From positions 124,001-188,000 of the forward strand of contig NZ_PQVF01000006.1 of NCBI RefSeq assembly GCF_002920915.1: a DNA stretch of 64,000 nt, written 5' to 3'. The DNA comes from Solitalea longa. GTDB taxonomy: Bacteria > Bacteroidota > Bacteroidia > Sphingobacteriales > Sphingobacteriaceae. Positions within the stretch are counted from its first letter, which is position 1, and the number at the start of each line of letters is the position of its first letter. The notes beneath the pieces are model-generated. The model searched no databases. It saw only the letters and a list, made by a program, of their open reading frames with translations, and was not told the origin of the DNA. Made by a program: the position numbers and the translations under genes. Shown here one piece after another: positions 34,764 through 43,702 of this stretch.

Positions 34764-36332
34764 ATGAAAACAAAAATATTAGGCTTAACAGCGGCAGTAT
34801 TGCTTACTGTTACATCGTGTAAAGATGATTTTTTAGATCGTCCTTCACAAAATGCGCCAACTCTTGATACTTATTATACCAATGCCGAGCAGGTTAATGC
34901 GGCAACAGGTTTATTATACAATACCATTTGGTACGAATATCAGGATAAAGCATTCCATTCGATTGGCGAAGTATTAAGTGGTAACATGTATACTAATGAT
35001 ACAAAGTATGCTACTTTTTATAATTTCACTGTTTCAGGTAACGATGAACAAGTGAGTCGCAGCTGGTACTCTTTCTATAAGCTTGCCGGTAATGCTACCG
35101 TACTAGTTAAATCTTTTGAGCAAAAGAAAGCACAAGTGAGTGAGGGATCTTACCTTGATAAAGGTATTGCCGAATCTCGGTTTATGCGTGGTATGGCTTA
35201 TTTCTACCTGGCACGTGTTTTTAAAGATGTGCCAATTGTGGAAGACCCTGTAAAACTTGCAACATCAGGCTCCTATAACGTTCCTCGTTATATTCAGAGC
35301 GATGTTTTAAAATTCGTTATTGAAGACCTTAAAGCTGCAGAAGCTGGTTTAAGTGAAACTGATGCTCCTGGTCGTGCTACAAAATATGCTGCAAAAGGAA
35401 TGTTGGCTAAAGTGTATTTATACATGCATGATTATGCCAATGCAAAAACCTATGCGGAGCAGGTGATCAATTCTAAAAAGTATCAGTTGTACGGTGATTA
35501 TAATAAAATGTTCACCAGTTCAACTGCAAATAACAACGTGGAGTCGATTTTTGCTCTTCAGTGGAAAGCTTCAGGAGGTTATTCAATTGGTAATCCAATT
35601 CAGGCTTATTGTGGTCCTTCAACTTTACTGAAACCTACTACCGGAGCAGGTTGGTCGGCAATTATCCCTTCAATTGATGTTTTACGTTCTTACGAGCCTG
35701 CAGATAAACGTCGTCAATGGTCCGTTATGGAGCATGGTTTCGCTCGTGCTGACTGGAAAAACGTAAACTTCCCTAATGGATTTACTTATGACACCACCTG
35801 GGTTAACTCAAATGACGATGCTACGAAAGTTAAAACCGGTACCCGTTCTAATGCGCTTAAATATGTAGTTGGTCCGGGCTCAAATGGCGAAGCTGTTAAC
35901 GGTACTTCAACCGATATCTGTACTTATATTTTACGTTATGCTGATGTGTTGTTGATTTATGCAGAGGCGGTATTAGGTGATCAGGCAAGTACTGCTGATG
36001 CAAATGCTTTAAAGGCCTTCAATGATGTTCGTCATCGTGCTGGTTTCTCGCCTTCAGTTGATAAAACTTCGCTTACTAAAGATATGATCCTTCATGAGCG
36101 TCGTGTAGAATTTGCTTTCGAAGGTGATTATTGGTTCGATATTCAACGTCAGGGCTTTACAAAGGCTAAGCAGATGATCGATGCGCAAGAGCGTGGTATT
36201 TACAACTGGAATGGGGTGGTAGAGCACGTAGGTGTTACCTTAAATTCTGAAAGTCAGTTGTACCTTCCAATTCCGTCGAACGAAGTTGCAGCTAATCCTT
36301 TATTGGCTCAGCCTGCCGTTCCTTATTATTAA
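34764..36332 (+). CDS. susD: SusD/RagB-like surface glycan-binding lipoprotein
   Basis: I place the start at the ATG at 34764, which gives a proper lipoprotein signal (MKTKILGLTAAVLLTVTSCKDD, Cys 19); an in-frame ATG four codons upstream is also possible. The 522-aa protein has the SusD/RagB layout: FLDRPSQNAPTLDTYYTNAEQVNAA at the N-terminus, helical repeats (ESRFMRGMAYFYLARVFKDVPIVEDP), and the C-terminal RagB part (YILRYADVLLIYAEAVLG, HERRVEFAFEGDYWFDIQRQG). It forms the lid of the SusC transporter. The five-base spacing after SusC is typical of the pair. Confidence 0.94.
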   Translation: MKTKILGLTAAVLLTVTSCKDDFLDRPSQNAPTLDTYYTNAEQVNAATGLLYNTIWYEYQDKAFHSIGEVLSGNMYTNDTKYATFYNFTVSGNDEQVSRSWYSFYKLAGNATVLVKSFEQKKAQVSEGSYLDKGIAESRFMRGMAYFYLARVFKDVPIVEDPVKLATSGSYNVPRYIQSDVLKFVIEDLKAAEAGLSETDAPGRATKYAAKGMLAKVYLYMHDYANAKTYAEQVINSKKYQLYGDYNKMFTSSTANNNVESIFALQWKASGGYSIGNPIQAYCGPSTLLKPTTGAGWSAIIPSIDVLRSYEPADKRRQWSVMEHGFARADWKNVNFPNGFTYDTTWVNSNDDATKVKTGTRSNALKYVVGPGSNGEAVNGTSTDICTYILRYADVLLIYAEAVLGDQASTADANALKAFNDVRHRAGFSPSVDKTSLTKDMILHERRVEFAFEGDYWFDIQRQGFTKAKQMIDAQERGIYNWNGVVEHVGVTLNSESQLYLPIPSNEVAANPLLAQPAVPYY

Positions 36333-36359
36333 TAGATATTACTCATATAAGTATTTAAT

Positions 36360-37358
36360 ATGAAAAAAGTAATTAAAAGTATAGCCATCTTATCAATAAC
36401 AGCACTTGCTATTGCAGGTTGTAAGAAAGATGATTTAGGTGTAGAGAATCCAACCATCAAGGAGATAAGCGCAAGTGAAGGCTCTGGAGGTGATGTGATC
36501 ACTATTACCGGAAGTGATTTAGCAGAAGTGGAATCGATTGTTTTCGATAATCACAATGTTCCTGCAAGTTTTAACCCTGTGTTTAACAATCCTGGTGCAA
36601 TTATTTTCCGTGTGCCAGATACAGCTTACGGGGGTGCTCAGAACATTTTGATCAAAAACTCAAAAGGTCATCAATTGACAGTTCCGTTTTCGGTAATTGC
36701 ATTACCTACCATTACTACTGCTTACCCAACTGATTTTGCAGCGGGTTCAACGGTAACAATTACAGGTAACAACCTTGAAACTGCTGAGAAAGTGATACTT
36801 GACGGGACTACTTCTGAAGCTACCATTGTTTCTAAATCTCGTAAGGAGTTAGTAATCAAAATGCCTGCTTCAACCTTAACCAAGGCGAAACTTAGAATCA
36901 CCAATTCTTCAGGTGATAGAGTATCGACAATGGATTTCATCAATGTTGATGCTGCTTATTCAATATTTACTGAGTCATTAAGTTTTGATAACTGGTCATG
37001 GGGAGGAAACTATACACCTTCTTCTGAGACTGCAGTAACTGGTGAAAAAGGTATTAAAGGAGACATGGTAGGCAACGCATGGGGAGCATTATCATTACAC
37101 TCTGGTGGTGTTGACTTAGCACCTTATAATTCAGTAGGATTCTGGATCAAAGGTGGTACTGCGGTTTCAACCTACCGTTTCTTCGTAAACTGGCAAGAAC
37201 AGCAAACCATTACAGTTCCGGCCAACCAATGGACCTACTTCACTTTCCCTCTTTCTATTTGGAAGAATAAAGGGATTACGTCGATGACAGATATTATCTG
37301 GCAGGTAGAAGGCGATGGTCAGTTGATCTACTTTGACAACGTAGTTTTAATAAAATAG
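36360..37358 (+). CDS. Surface glycan-binding lipoprotein with two IPT/TIG domains and a C-terminal CBM-like domain
   Basis: The 332-aa lipoprotein (lipobox AIAGC, Cys 21) follows SusD. Two immunoglobulin-like IPT/TIG repeats span about residues 30-115 (EISASEGSGGDVITITGSDL) and 115-195 (TAYPTDFAAGSTVTITGNNL). The last 130 residues form a beta-sandwich, with FDNWSWGGNYTP, GFWIKGGTAVSTYRFFVNWQ, WTYFTFPLSIW and IYFDNVVLIK. It looks like carbohydrate-binding jelly-roll domains, with exposed Trp/Tyr. The likely role is capture of mannan at the surface. A terminator-like hairpin follows, so it may end the susCD transcript. Confidence 0.82.
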   Translation: MKKVIKSIAILSITALAIAGCKKDDLGVENPTIKEISASEGSGGDVITITGSDLAEVESIVFDNHNVPASFNPVFNNPGAIIFRVPDTAYGGAQNILIKNSKGHQLTVPFSVIALPTITTAYPTDFAAGSTVTITGNNLETAEKVILDGTTSEATIVSKSRKELVIKMPASTLTKAKLRITNSSGDRVSTMDFINVDAAYSIFTESLSFDNWSWGGNYTPSSETAVTGEKGIKGDMVGNAWGALSLHSGGVDLAPYNSVGFWIKGGTAVSTYRFFVNWQEQQTITVPANQWTYFTFPLSIWKNKGITSMTDIIWQVEGDGQLIYFDNVVLIK

Positions 37359-37378
37359 TAGATACAATAAATTTAGAG

Positions 37379-37424
37379 AACCTGTCCCATTATGGTTACA
37401 AATCGGTAATGGGCAGGTTTTTTT
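37379..37424 (+). terminator. Terminator or attenuator after SusCD-SGBP genes
   Basis: AACCTGTCCCATTA (37379-37392) pairs with TAATGGGCAGGTT (37407-37419) with one bulge, followed by a run of eight or nine T. It should stop much of the SusCD transcript. Downstream enzyme genes would then depend on read-through or on another promoter. Confidence 0.75.
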
Positions 37425-37463
37425 ATGACTGAAAAAGTCATATAGCAATAAAAAATTAAGTAT

Positions 37464-38768
37464 ATGCGCGTAACTCCAAGATCCTTTCTTCTCCTTTTAG
37501 CTGTTCTGTTTGTCTCTTCAGCTTTTGCCCAATCTCCATTTGTAAAGGTTAAAAACAATCAGTTCATCTTAAATAACAAGCCTTATTACTACATAGGCAC
37601 CAATTACTGGTACGGTGGTTTACTGGCTTTGGTAAAAGATAAGGCACATGGCAAAGAGCGACTAAAAAAGGAACTTGATTTTTTAAAGGCGCATGGAGTT
37701 ACCAATTTGAGGGTGTTGGCCGGTTCAGAAGGCGTTGGCTTAGTGAACGGCGTTGAACGTGTTAAACCTACCCTACAGTCTAAGCATGGTGTGTTTAACG
37801 AAGAGTTATTGGACGGTTTAGATTATTTGCTGTTTGAAATGGGTAAACGCAAAATGCATGCGGTACTGTTTTTAAGCAATAACTGGGAGTGGAGTGGAGG
37901 CTTTCTTCAGTATTTAAGCTGGAATAAAGTGATCACTGACTCTACTATGAAAAGCAAACTTAACTGGGATGACCTGAGGGACAATACCAGTAAATTTTAT
38001 ACCTGCGAGGCATGCATCAATGATTACAAGAAACAGGTAGCGCTTATTGTTAAGCGTGTAAATAAATATAGTAAGAAAACATATATCAACGATCCGGCTA
38101 TTATGGCCTGGGAACTAGCCAATGAGCCTCGCCCTATGCGTACTTCGGCCGTTGAAGCGTATAAAAAATGGACCTCAGGAATGGCGGCATACCTGAAATC
38201 ATTGGATAAAAACCACTTGGTTACTTTAGGAACCGAGGGGATTATGGGAACCGATGAATCAGCCGAATTATTTGAAGAAGTTCATAAACCTAAACAAGTA
38301 GATTATTTGACTTTGCACATATGGCCAAAAAACTGGAGCTGGTTTAAAGATACCAGCATTGTTCAGGGTTTGGATTCTGTTAAAGCTAAGTCGTCACGAT
38401 ATATTCGTCAGCAGGCCTTAATTGCTGATAAACTTCAAAAACCATTGGTGGTAGAAGAGTTCGGATTGCCTAGGGATGGCCATTCCTTCAGTCCTGCAGC
38501 GGCCACCACTTCAAGGGATGCTTATTATGCAACAGTTTTTGCCGAATGGAAGAAAAGTGTAGAGCGTTCGGGCTCTATTGCAGGCTGTAATTTCTGGGCA
38601 TTCGGTGGCTCTGCCCGTCCGGTAAATGGCCAAACATTTTGGAAAGAAGGCGATGATTTTATGGGCGATCCTCCGCAAGAAGAGCAGGGCCTAAATACCG
38701 TTTTCGATAGTGACCTTTCTACCTGGAAACTAATAAAAGGCTTTACACAAGGCTTAAAAAATAAATAG
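37464..38768 (+). CDS. GH5 (probable subfamily 7) endo-beta-1,4-mannanase
   Basis: The 434-aa enzyme has a signal peptide (SFLLLLAVLFVSSAFAQ) and a GH5 barrel. Acid/base E221 lies in AWELANEPRP and the nucleophile is E331 or E332 in VVEEFGLPRD. The N-terminal NNKPYYYIGTNYWYGG, the NWEWSGG motif and the conserved LHIWPKNWSW region are typical of subfamily 7 mannanases. It should cleave mannan or glucomannan internally. It is the first enzyme gene after the terminator-like hairpin and is followed 50 bases later by the GH3 gene. Confidence 0.9.
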   Translation: MRVTPRSFLLLLAVLFVSSAFAQSPFVKVKNNQFILNNKPYYYIGTNYWYGGLLALVKDKAHGKERLKKELDFLKAHGVTNLRVLAGSEGVGLVNGVERVKPTLQSKHGVFNEELLDGLDYLLFEMGKRKMHAVLFLSNNWEWSGGFLQYLSWNKVITDSTMKSKLNWDDLRDNTSKFYTCEACINDYKKQVALIVKRVNKYSKKTYINDPAIMAWELANEPRPMRTSAVEAYKKWTSGMAAYLKSLDKNHLVTLGTEGIMGTDESAELFEEVHKPKQVDYLTLHIWPKNWSWFKDTSIVQGLDSVKAKSSRYIRQQALIADKLQKPLVVEEFGLPRDGHSFSPAAATTSRDAYYATVFAEWKKSVERSGSIAGCNFWAFGGSARPVNGQTFWKEGDDFMGDPPQEEQGLNTVFDSDLSTWKLIKGFTQGLKNK

Positions 38769-38818
38769 TAAAAGTTAGAGGAATGGCCCTCTTCCTACAT
38801 AAAAAACACATTGCAAAC

Positions 38819-41080
38819 ATGAAACGACAATTTTTAACATACCTGCTTTCGGCTAGCATGTTGGCGGGTTATGCTCAAAATAAAAACACCAACCCAATGA
38901 TTGAGAAACAGGTGGATCAGTTGGTATCAAAAATGACCTTGGAAGAAAAAGTGGGTCAAATGACACAGATCAGTGTTGAAGCCTTATTGAAAACAACTAA
39001 TGGCGTTGTTAACGAGCCTCATATAATTGATCCTGAGAAATTGGCTACCTGTATCAAAAAATACAAAGTTGGTTCAATTTTAAATATTGGCGGCGATGCA
39101 CAAACCCGCGAAAACTGGCAGCAATTGATTCGTGCTATTCAGAAAATGGCTTTGGAAGAGCGCTTGAAAATTCCTGTTTTATACGGAATTGACGCTATCC
39201 GCGGAAACAATTATACCTTAAATACGGTATTATTTCCTCAGCAAATAGCACAGGCGGCTTCTTTTAATACGTCTATGATTAAAAAAGTATCCGAAATTTC
39301 TGCCTATGAAACACGTGCTTCTTTTATACCATGGACATTCAGTCCGGTATTAGATTTGGGTCGCCAACCGGTATGGCCACGTATTTGGGAAACTTTTGGA
39401 GAAGATCCATTCCTTGCGGCCGAGCTGGGTAAGGCTACCGTTGAAGGTTTCCAGGGAGATAATCAGGTAACCGACAAATATCACGTTGCTGCTTGTTTAA
39501 AACACTATATGGGCTACAGCATGCCGTTGAGTGGCCATGATCGTACACCTGCATGGATTCCTGAACGCGAGCTTCGCGAATATTTCCTTCCTCAGTTTGC
39601 AACTGCCGTTAAAAACGGCGCTAAAACGGTGATGGTGAACAGCGGTGAGATCAATGGTGTTCCGGTGCATGCCAACAAACATATTCTTACTGAGATATTA
39701 AAGGGCGAATTACAGTTTAGTGGCTTTGCGGTAAGCGACTGGCAGGATATTCAATACCTGTACCAGCGCCATCATGTTGCCAAAGACAATAAAGAAGCGG
39801 TAATGATTGCCATTAATGCCGGAATTGATATGAGCATGGTGCCAACAGATTACACTTTTTGCGAAGATTTAATAGCACTTGCCAAAGAAGGTAAAGTGCC
39901 AATGAGCCGTATCGACGATGCCGTAAAACGCATTTTGAAAGTAAAATACGAAGTTGATCTGTTTAACAATCCAACCGGTAATGCGGCTGATTATCCTGAA
40001 GTTAACAGCCTTGCACATAATAAGGTGAACTATGATGCTGCTTCAGAATGTATCACCTTATTAAAAAATACTAATGGGATTTTGCCTTTAGCTGTAGGTA
40101 AGAAGATTTTAGTTTGCGGCCCGGCGGCAAATTCTATGCGTGTATTAAATGGAGGATGGAGCCGTAATTGGCAGGGTACCAATAGTAACGAGACTGAAAA
40201 AGATAAAAACACAATCCTTGAGGCTATTCAGAAAACCTTTGGCGCAGCCAATGTTGATTACAGCGAAGGCGCAACCTTTACCGAAGCGACAACGATCAGT
40301 GAATCGGTGGCTAAAGCCGAAAAATCGGATGTCATTGTGCTTTGTATTGGCGAGAACAGCTATACCGAAACGCCTGGCAATATTGGCGACCTTAATATTT
40401 CCGCTCCTCAAATTGAGCTTGCTAAAGCATTGGCAGCAACAGGAAAACCTATAGTTTTTGTTTTAACTGAGGGGCGTCCACGGGTAATTTCGGCAATTGA
40501 GCCGCTAAGTGCTGCCGTTTTACATACTTATTTATTGGGTAACGAAGGCGGTAATGTAGTGGCTGATGTATTGGCCGGTAAAATCAACCCAAGCGGTAAA
40601 TTGCCCTACACTTATCCGCGTACTGCAAACAGTCTTCATAACTATTATCACAAACATACCGAAACCCTCAAGTTTGATGAGTGGGCCGGATTTAACCCTC
40701 AATGGGAGTTTGGTTACGGCTTAAGCTATACCAGCTTTGCTTATTCAAATTTGAAATTAAGCACTGATCAGCTGGCTGATAATAGCAAGATCACCGTTAC
40801 GGTTGATGTTGCCAATACGGGTAAAATTGCAGGTAAGGAAGCGGCACTTTTATTTGTGAGCGATAAGGTGGCTTCAATTACTCCCGAAGTGAAACGTTTA
40901 CGTGCGTTCGACAAGGTTGAGCTTCAGCCCGGGCAATCAAAAACAATCACTTTTACAATTGATAAAGAACAGCTTTCATTTATAAACAACGATTTGAAAC
41001 GAGTGACAGAGCCGGGCGACTTTTCGTTGTCGATAGGTGGTTTAACTGCTGATTTTAAATATGTTTCAGCTATAAATTAA
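38819..41080 (+). CDS. GH3 beta-glucosidase-type enzyme
   Basis: I use the ATG at 38819, which starts a signal peptide (MKRQFLTYLLSASMLAGYAQ); an ATG 12 codons earlier gives a poorer N-terminus. The 753-aa protein has the full GH3 three-domain layout. Nucleophile D307 is in AVSDWQD. The motifs GRQPVWPRIWETFGEDP and LKHYMGYS are present. The second domain has VLCIGENSYTETPG and a fibronectin type III-like tail is at the C-terminus (PEVKRLRAFDKVELQPGQSKTI). In this locus it probably removes glucose units from glucomannan oligosaccharides in the periplasm. Confidence 0.92.
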   Translation: MKRQFLTYLLSASMLAGYAQNKNTNPMIEKQVDQLVSKMTLEEKVGQMTQISVEALLKTTNGVVNEPHIIDPEKLATCIKKYKVGSILNIGGDAQTRENWQQLIRAIQKMALEERLKIPVLYGIDAIRGNNYTLNTVLFPQQIAQAASFNTSMIKKVSEISAYETRASFIPWTFSPVLDLGRQPVWPRIWETFGEDPFLAAELGKATVEGFQGDNQVTDKYHVAACLKHYMGYSMPLSGHDRTPAWIPERELREYFLPQFATAVKNGAKTVMVNSGEINGVPVHANKHILTEILKGELQFSGFAVSDWQDIQYLYQRHHVAKDNKEAVMIAINAGIDMSMVPTDYTFCEDLIALAKEGKVPMSRIDDAVKRILKVKYEVDLFNNPTGNAADYPEVNSLAHNKVNYDAASECITLLKNTNGILPLAVGKKILVCGPAANSMRVLNGGWSRNWQGTNSNETEKDKNTILEAIQKTFGAANVDYSEGATFTEATTISESVAKAEKSDVIVLCIGENSYTETPGNIGDLNISAPQIELAKALAATGKPIVFVLTEGRPRVISAIEPLSAAVLHTYLLGNEGGNVVADVLAGKINPSGKLPYTYPRTANSLHNYYHKHTETLKFDEWAGFNPQWEFGYGLSYTSFAYSNLKLSTDQLADNSKITVTVDVANTGKIAGKEAALLFVSDKVASITPEVKRLRAFDKVELQPGQSKTITFTIDKEQLSFINNDLKRVTEPGDFSLSIGGLTADFKYVSAIN

Positions 41081-41086
41081 ATCGAA

Positions 41087-42340
41087 ATGCAAACCTTAGC
41101 ATCTTCATATAAATTGCGATTGGCTTTTTTTACGGTTGCAGCAATACTTTTGGCTGCTTCCTGTAAAAAAGGAGATTCGGGTACTCCTGATGACACAGAT
41201 ATCACTCCACCCGGATCGGAGGTTCCTTCATTGGCAACTGTACGCTCATGGCTGGCGGATAAAAACGCAACCGAGGAAACGGCGGCCTTGTTTTATAATC
41301 TGAAAAAAATGGCTAAAACCAATGTTCTATTCGGGCACCAGGATGCTACCAAACGTGGGGTTACTGATGCCAACACCCAATGGGCGAATGAACAACAGTT
41401 TTCAGGGGTATCAAGCTTAAAATCGGATGTGAAAGATGTAACCGGAGCTTATCCGGCAGTATATGGTTTCGATTATTTGCAGATTTCAGGTTTCTTTGAT
41501 GATACCTGGGGCTGGTTTTCATACGAAAAACAGATAGCTCGTCAGTTATCCATTGAAGCATATAACCGTGGTGGAGTTTGTACCTATAGCTGGCATTATG
41601 GCAACCCGGTTTCAAAAGGGAGTTTTTACTGGAGCGATTCTCCGGTGGAAGCGGTTAGTAAAATATTGCCGGGAGGAAGCGAACATGAAACGTTCAAAAA
41701 CTCATTAAAAATAGTTGCCGATCATGCCAAAACACTAGTTGGAGCCGACGGTAAATTGGTGCCGGTAATCTTCCGACCTTTTCATGAGTTTGATGGCGAT
41801 TGGTTTTGGTGGGGGAAAGCACATTGCACAGCCGAACAATACAAAGCATTATATAAGTTTACGGTTACCTATTTACGTGACGAGCTAGGAGTGCATAACT
41901 TTATATATGCCTGGTCGCCGGGAGAATCCTACACCTCGGAAGCGCAGTATTTAGAGCGTTATCCGGGTGATGCTTATGTTGATTTAGTGGGAACGGATAA
42001 CTATGGTGACATGAAAGTGAGTAGTAATCCAACCACAGCGGCCAACAAATTTAAAATTGTTTCGGATTATGCTAAACGTCAAAATAAACTGGCAGCATTA
42101 ACAGAAACAGGTTTGCAAAACCTACCTAAATCAGATTGGTACACTCAGATCTTGTTAAAATCTCTGAAACAAAATAAGTTGGAGTTTTGCTACGCTATGG
42201 TTTGGGCCAATACCAAAGATGCTTATTGGACACCATACAAAGGGCATGCGGCCGAAAGTGATTTTAAAACTTTTAAGTCCGATCCATACATGCTCTTTGG
42301 CGATAAGCTTACCGCCACAACAATGTATAAAATCAAGTAA
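41087..42340 (+). CDS. GH26 beta-mannanase lipoprotein (second GH26)
   Basis: The 417-aa protein is a lipoprotein (ILLAASC, Cys 26) with an acidic, Pro/Gly-rich linker and a GH26 catalytic domain. Acid/base E234 is in FRPFHEFDGDWFWWG and nucleophile E340 in ALTETG. It resembles the first GH26 (26011) in fold but differs strongly in sequence and in its lipid anchor. Likely at the cell surface, it could make the first cuts, leaving mannobiose release to the periplasmic enzyme. It starts six bases after the GH3 stop. Confidence 0.92.
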   Translation: MQTLASSYKLRLAFFTVAAILLAASCKKGDSGTPDDTDITPPGSEVPSLATVRSWLADKNATEETAALFYNLKKMAKTNVLFGHQDATKRGVTDANTQWANEQQFSGVSSLKSDVKDVTGAYPAVYGFDYLQISGFFDDTWGWFSYEKQIARQLSIEAYNRGGVCTYSWHYGNPVSKGSFYWSDSPVEAVSKILPGGSEHETFKNSLKIVADHAKTLVGADGKLVPVIFRPFHEFDGDWFWWGKAHCTAEQYKALYKFTVTYLRDELGVHNFIYAWSPGESYTSEAQYLERYPGDAYVDLVGTDNYGDMKVSSNPTTAANKFKIVSDYAKRQNKLAALTETGLQNLPKSDWYTQILLKSLKQNKLEFCYAMVWANTKDAYWTPYKGHAAESDFKTFKSDPYMLFGDKLTATTMYKIK

Positions 42341-42352
42341 GAATGTATTTTA

Positions 42353-42433
42353 TCTCTGCGCTACTCTGTGAAACTTCGTGGTTATATTTTAACACAGAGT
42401 TTCACAAAGTTGAATCACTGAGTTACACAGAGT
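42353..42433. repeat. Dispersed repeat with ACACAGAG/CTCTGTG arms inside the PUL
   Basis: This 80-base patch between the GH26 and GH27 genes has several partly inverted copies of a CTCTGTG/CACAGAG motif around GTTTCAC. It resembles other small dispersed intergenic repeats in the window and may fold in RNA. Confidence 0.5.
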
Positions 42434-42460
42434 ATGTTATACCATCCAAATATATAGTAG

Positions 42461-43699
42461 ATGAAAAAGTTTAGTTTTTTAGCGCTGTTCCTATCAATAA
42501 CCATTACCGCATTCTCTCAAGGAAACAACTACGTTCAAAATTATAATAAATACGAAAATCTGGCTTTAACGCCTCCTATGGGCTGGAACAGCTGGAACAA
42601 ATTTGCCTGTAATGTGGATGAAAACATGATCAGGCAAATTGCGGATGCAATGGTTTCAACCGGAATGAAAGATGCCGGTTATACCTATATCAATATTGAT
42701 GATTGCTGGCACGGCGGCCGTGACAGCCTGGGTTTTATTTATCCTGATCCTGTTCGTTTTCCTTCAGGAATGAAAGCCCTTGCTGATTATATTCATTCCA
42801 AAGGGTTAAAAATTGGTATTTATTCTGATGCAGGTTCACAAACTTGTGGCGGTCGTCCGGGTAGCCGTGGCTATGAATTTCAGGATGCATTAACCTACGC
42901 AGCCTGGGGAATTGATTATTTAAAATACGACTGGTGTAACACCGAAGGCTTAAAAGCTGAAGGAGCTTACAAAACTATTACGGCTGCTTTACGCAGAGCT
43001 GGTCGTCCTATTGTGTTGAGCATTTGTGAATGGGGTAACGACAAGCCGTGGGAGTGGGGTCCGCAGGTGGGTCATTTATGGCGCACTACCGGAGATATTT
43101 ACAACTGTTTCGATTGTATCAAGGATCATGGTACCTGGAAAGCTTTTGGTGTTATGCAGATTCTGGATAAACAGGACGGTTTAAGGAGATACGCCGGTCC
43201 AGGGCACTGGAATGATCCTGACATGATGGAAATTGGTAACGGACAATTAACGCCTGCTGAAGATCGTGCTCACTTCTCGATGTGGGCCATGTTGGCGGCA
43301 CCATTGATTGCAGGAAACGATATTCGTAGTATGGACAAAGAAACCCAAGAGGTATTGACCAATAAAGATGTTATAGCCGTAAACCAGGATTCACTGGGAG
43401 TGCAGGGTTTTAAGCATGAAACCCGTGATAGTGTTGAGACCTGGCTAAAGCCAATGAAAAATGGAGCCTGGGCGGTTTGTTTCCTAAACAGAAGCACTAA
43501 AGTTAAGTCGATAGAATTTAACTGGCAGGAAAAGCCTATTGTGGATGAACTATCGAAAAGAGAGTTGAACACCGCTGTTCGTCAATATAAAATGAAAAAC
43601 CTTTGGACGAAGAAGGATGCCGGAACCACTAAAAAAGTGTTAAAGGCAACAATTCAGGGTCACGATGTTTTGATGCTCGCTTTGACAGAAATTAAATAG
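42461..43699 (+). CDS. GH27 alpha-galactosidase
   Basis: This 412-aa exported enzyme (signal peptide FSFLALFLSITITAFSQ) belongs to GH27. The conserved opening LTPPMGWNSWNKFACNV is followed by nucleophile D157 in YLKYDWCN and a probable acid/base D212 in WRTTGDIY. A C-terminal beta domain completes the fold. In a mannan locus it removes alpha-1,6-galactose side chains from galactomannan. Three bases separate it from the esterase gene that follows. Confidence 0.93.
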   Translation: MKKFSFLALFLSITITAFSQGNNYVQNYNKYENLALTPPMGWNSWNKFACNVDENMIRQIADAMVSTGMKDAGYTYINIDDCWHGGRDSLGFIYPDPVRFPSGMKALADYIHSKGLKIGIYSDAGSQTCGGRPGSRGYEFQDALTYAAWGIDYLKYDWCNTEGLKAEGAYKTITAALRRAGRPIVLSICEWGNDKPWEWGPQVGHLWRTTGDIYNCFDCIKDHGTWKAFGVMQILDKQDGLRRYAGPGHWNDPDMMEIGNGQLTPAEDRAHFSMWAMLAAPLIAGNDIRSMDKETQEVLTNKDVIAVNQDSLGVQGFKHETRDSVETWLKPMKNGAWAVCFLNRSTKVKSIEFNWQEKPIVDELSKRELNTAVRQYKMKNLWTKKDAGTTKKVLKATIQGHDVLMLALTEIK

Positions 43700-43702
43700 C
43701 AG

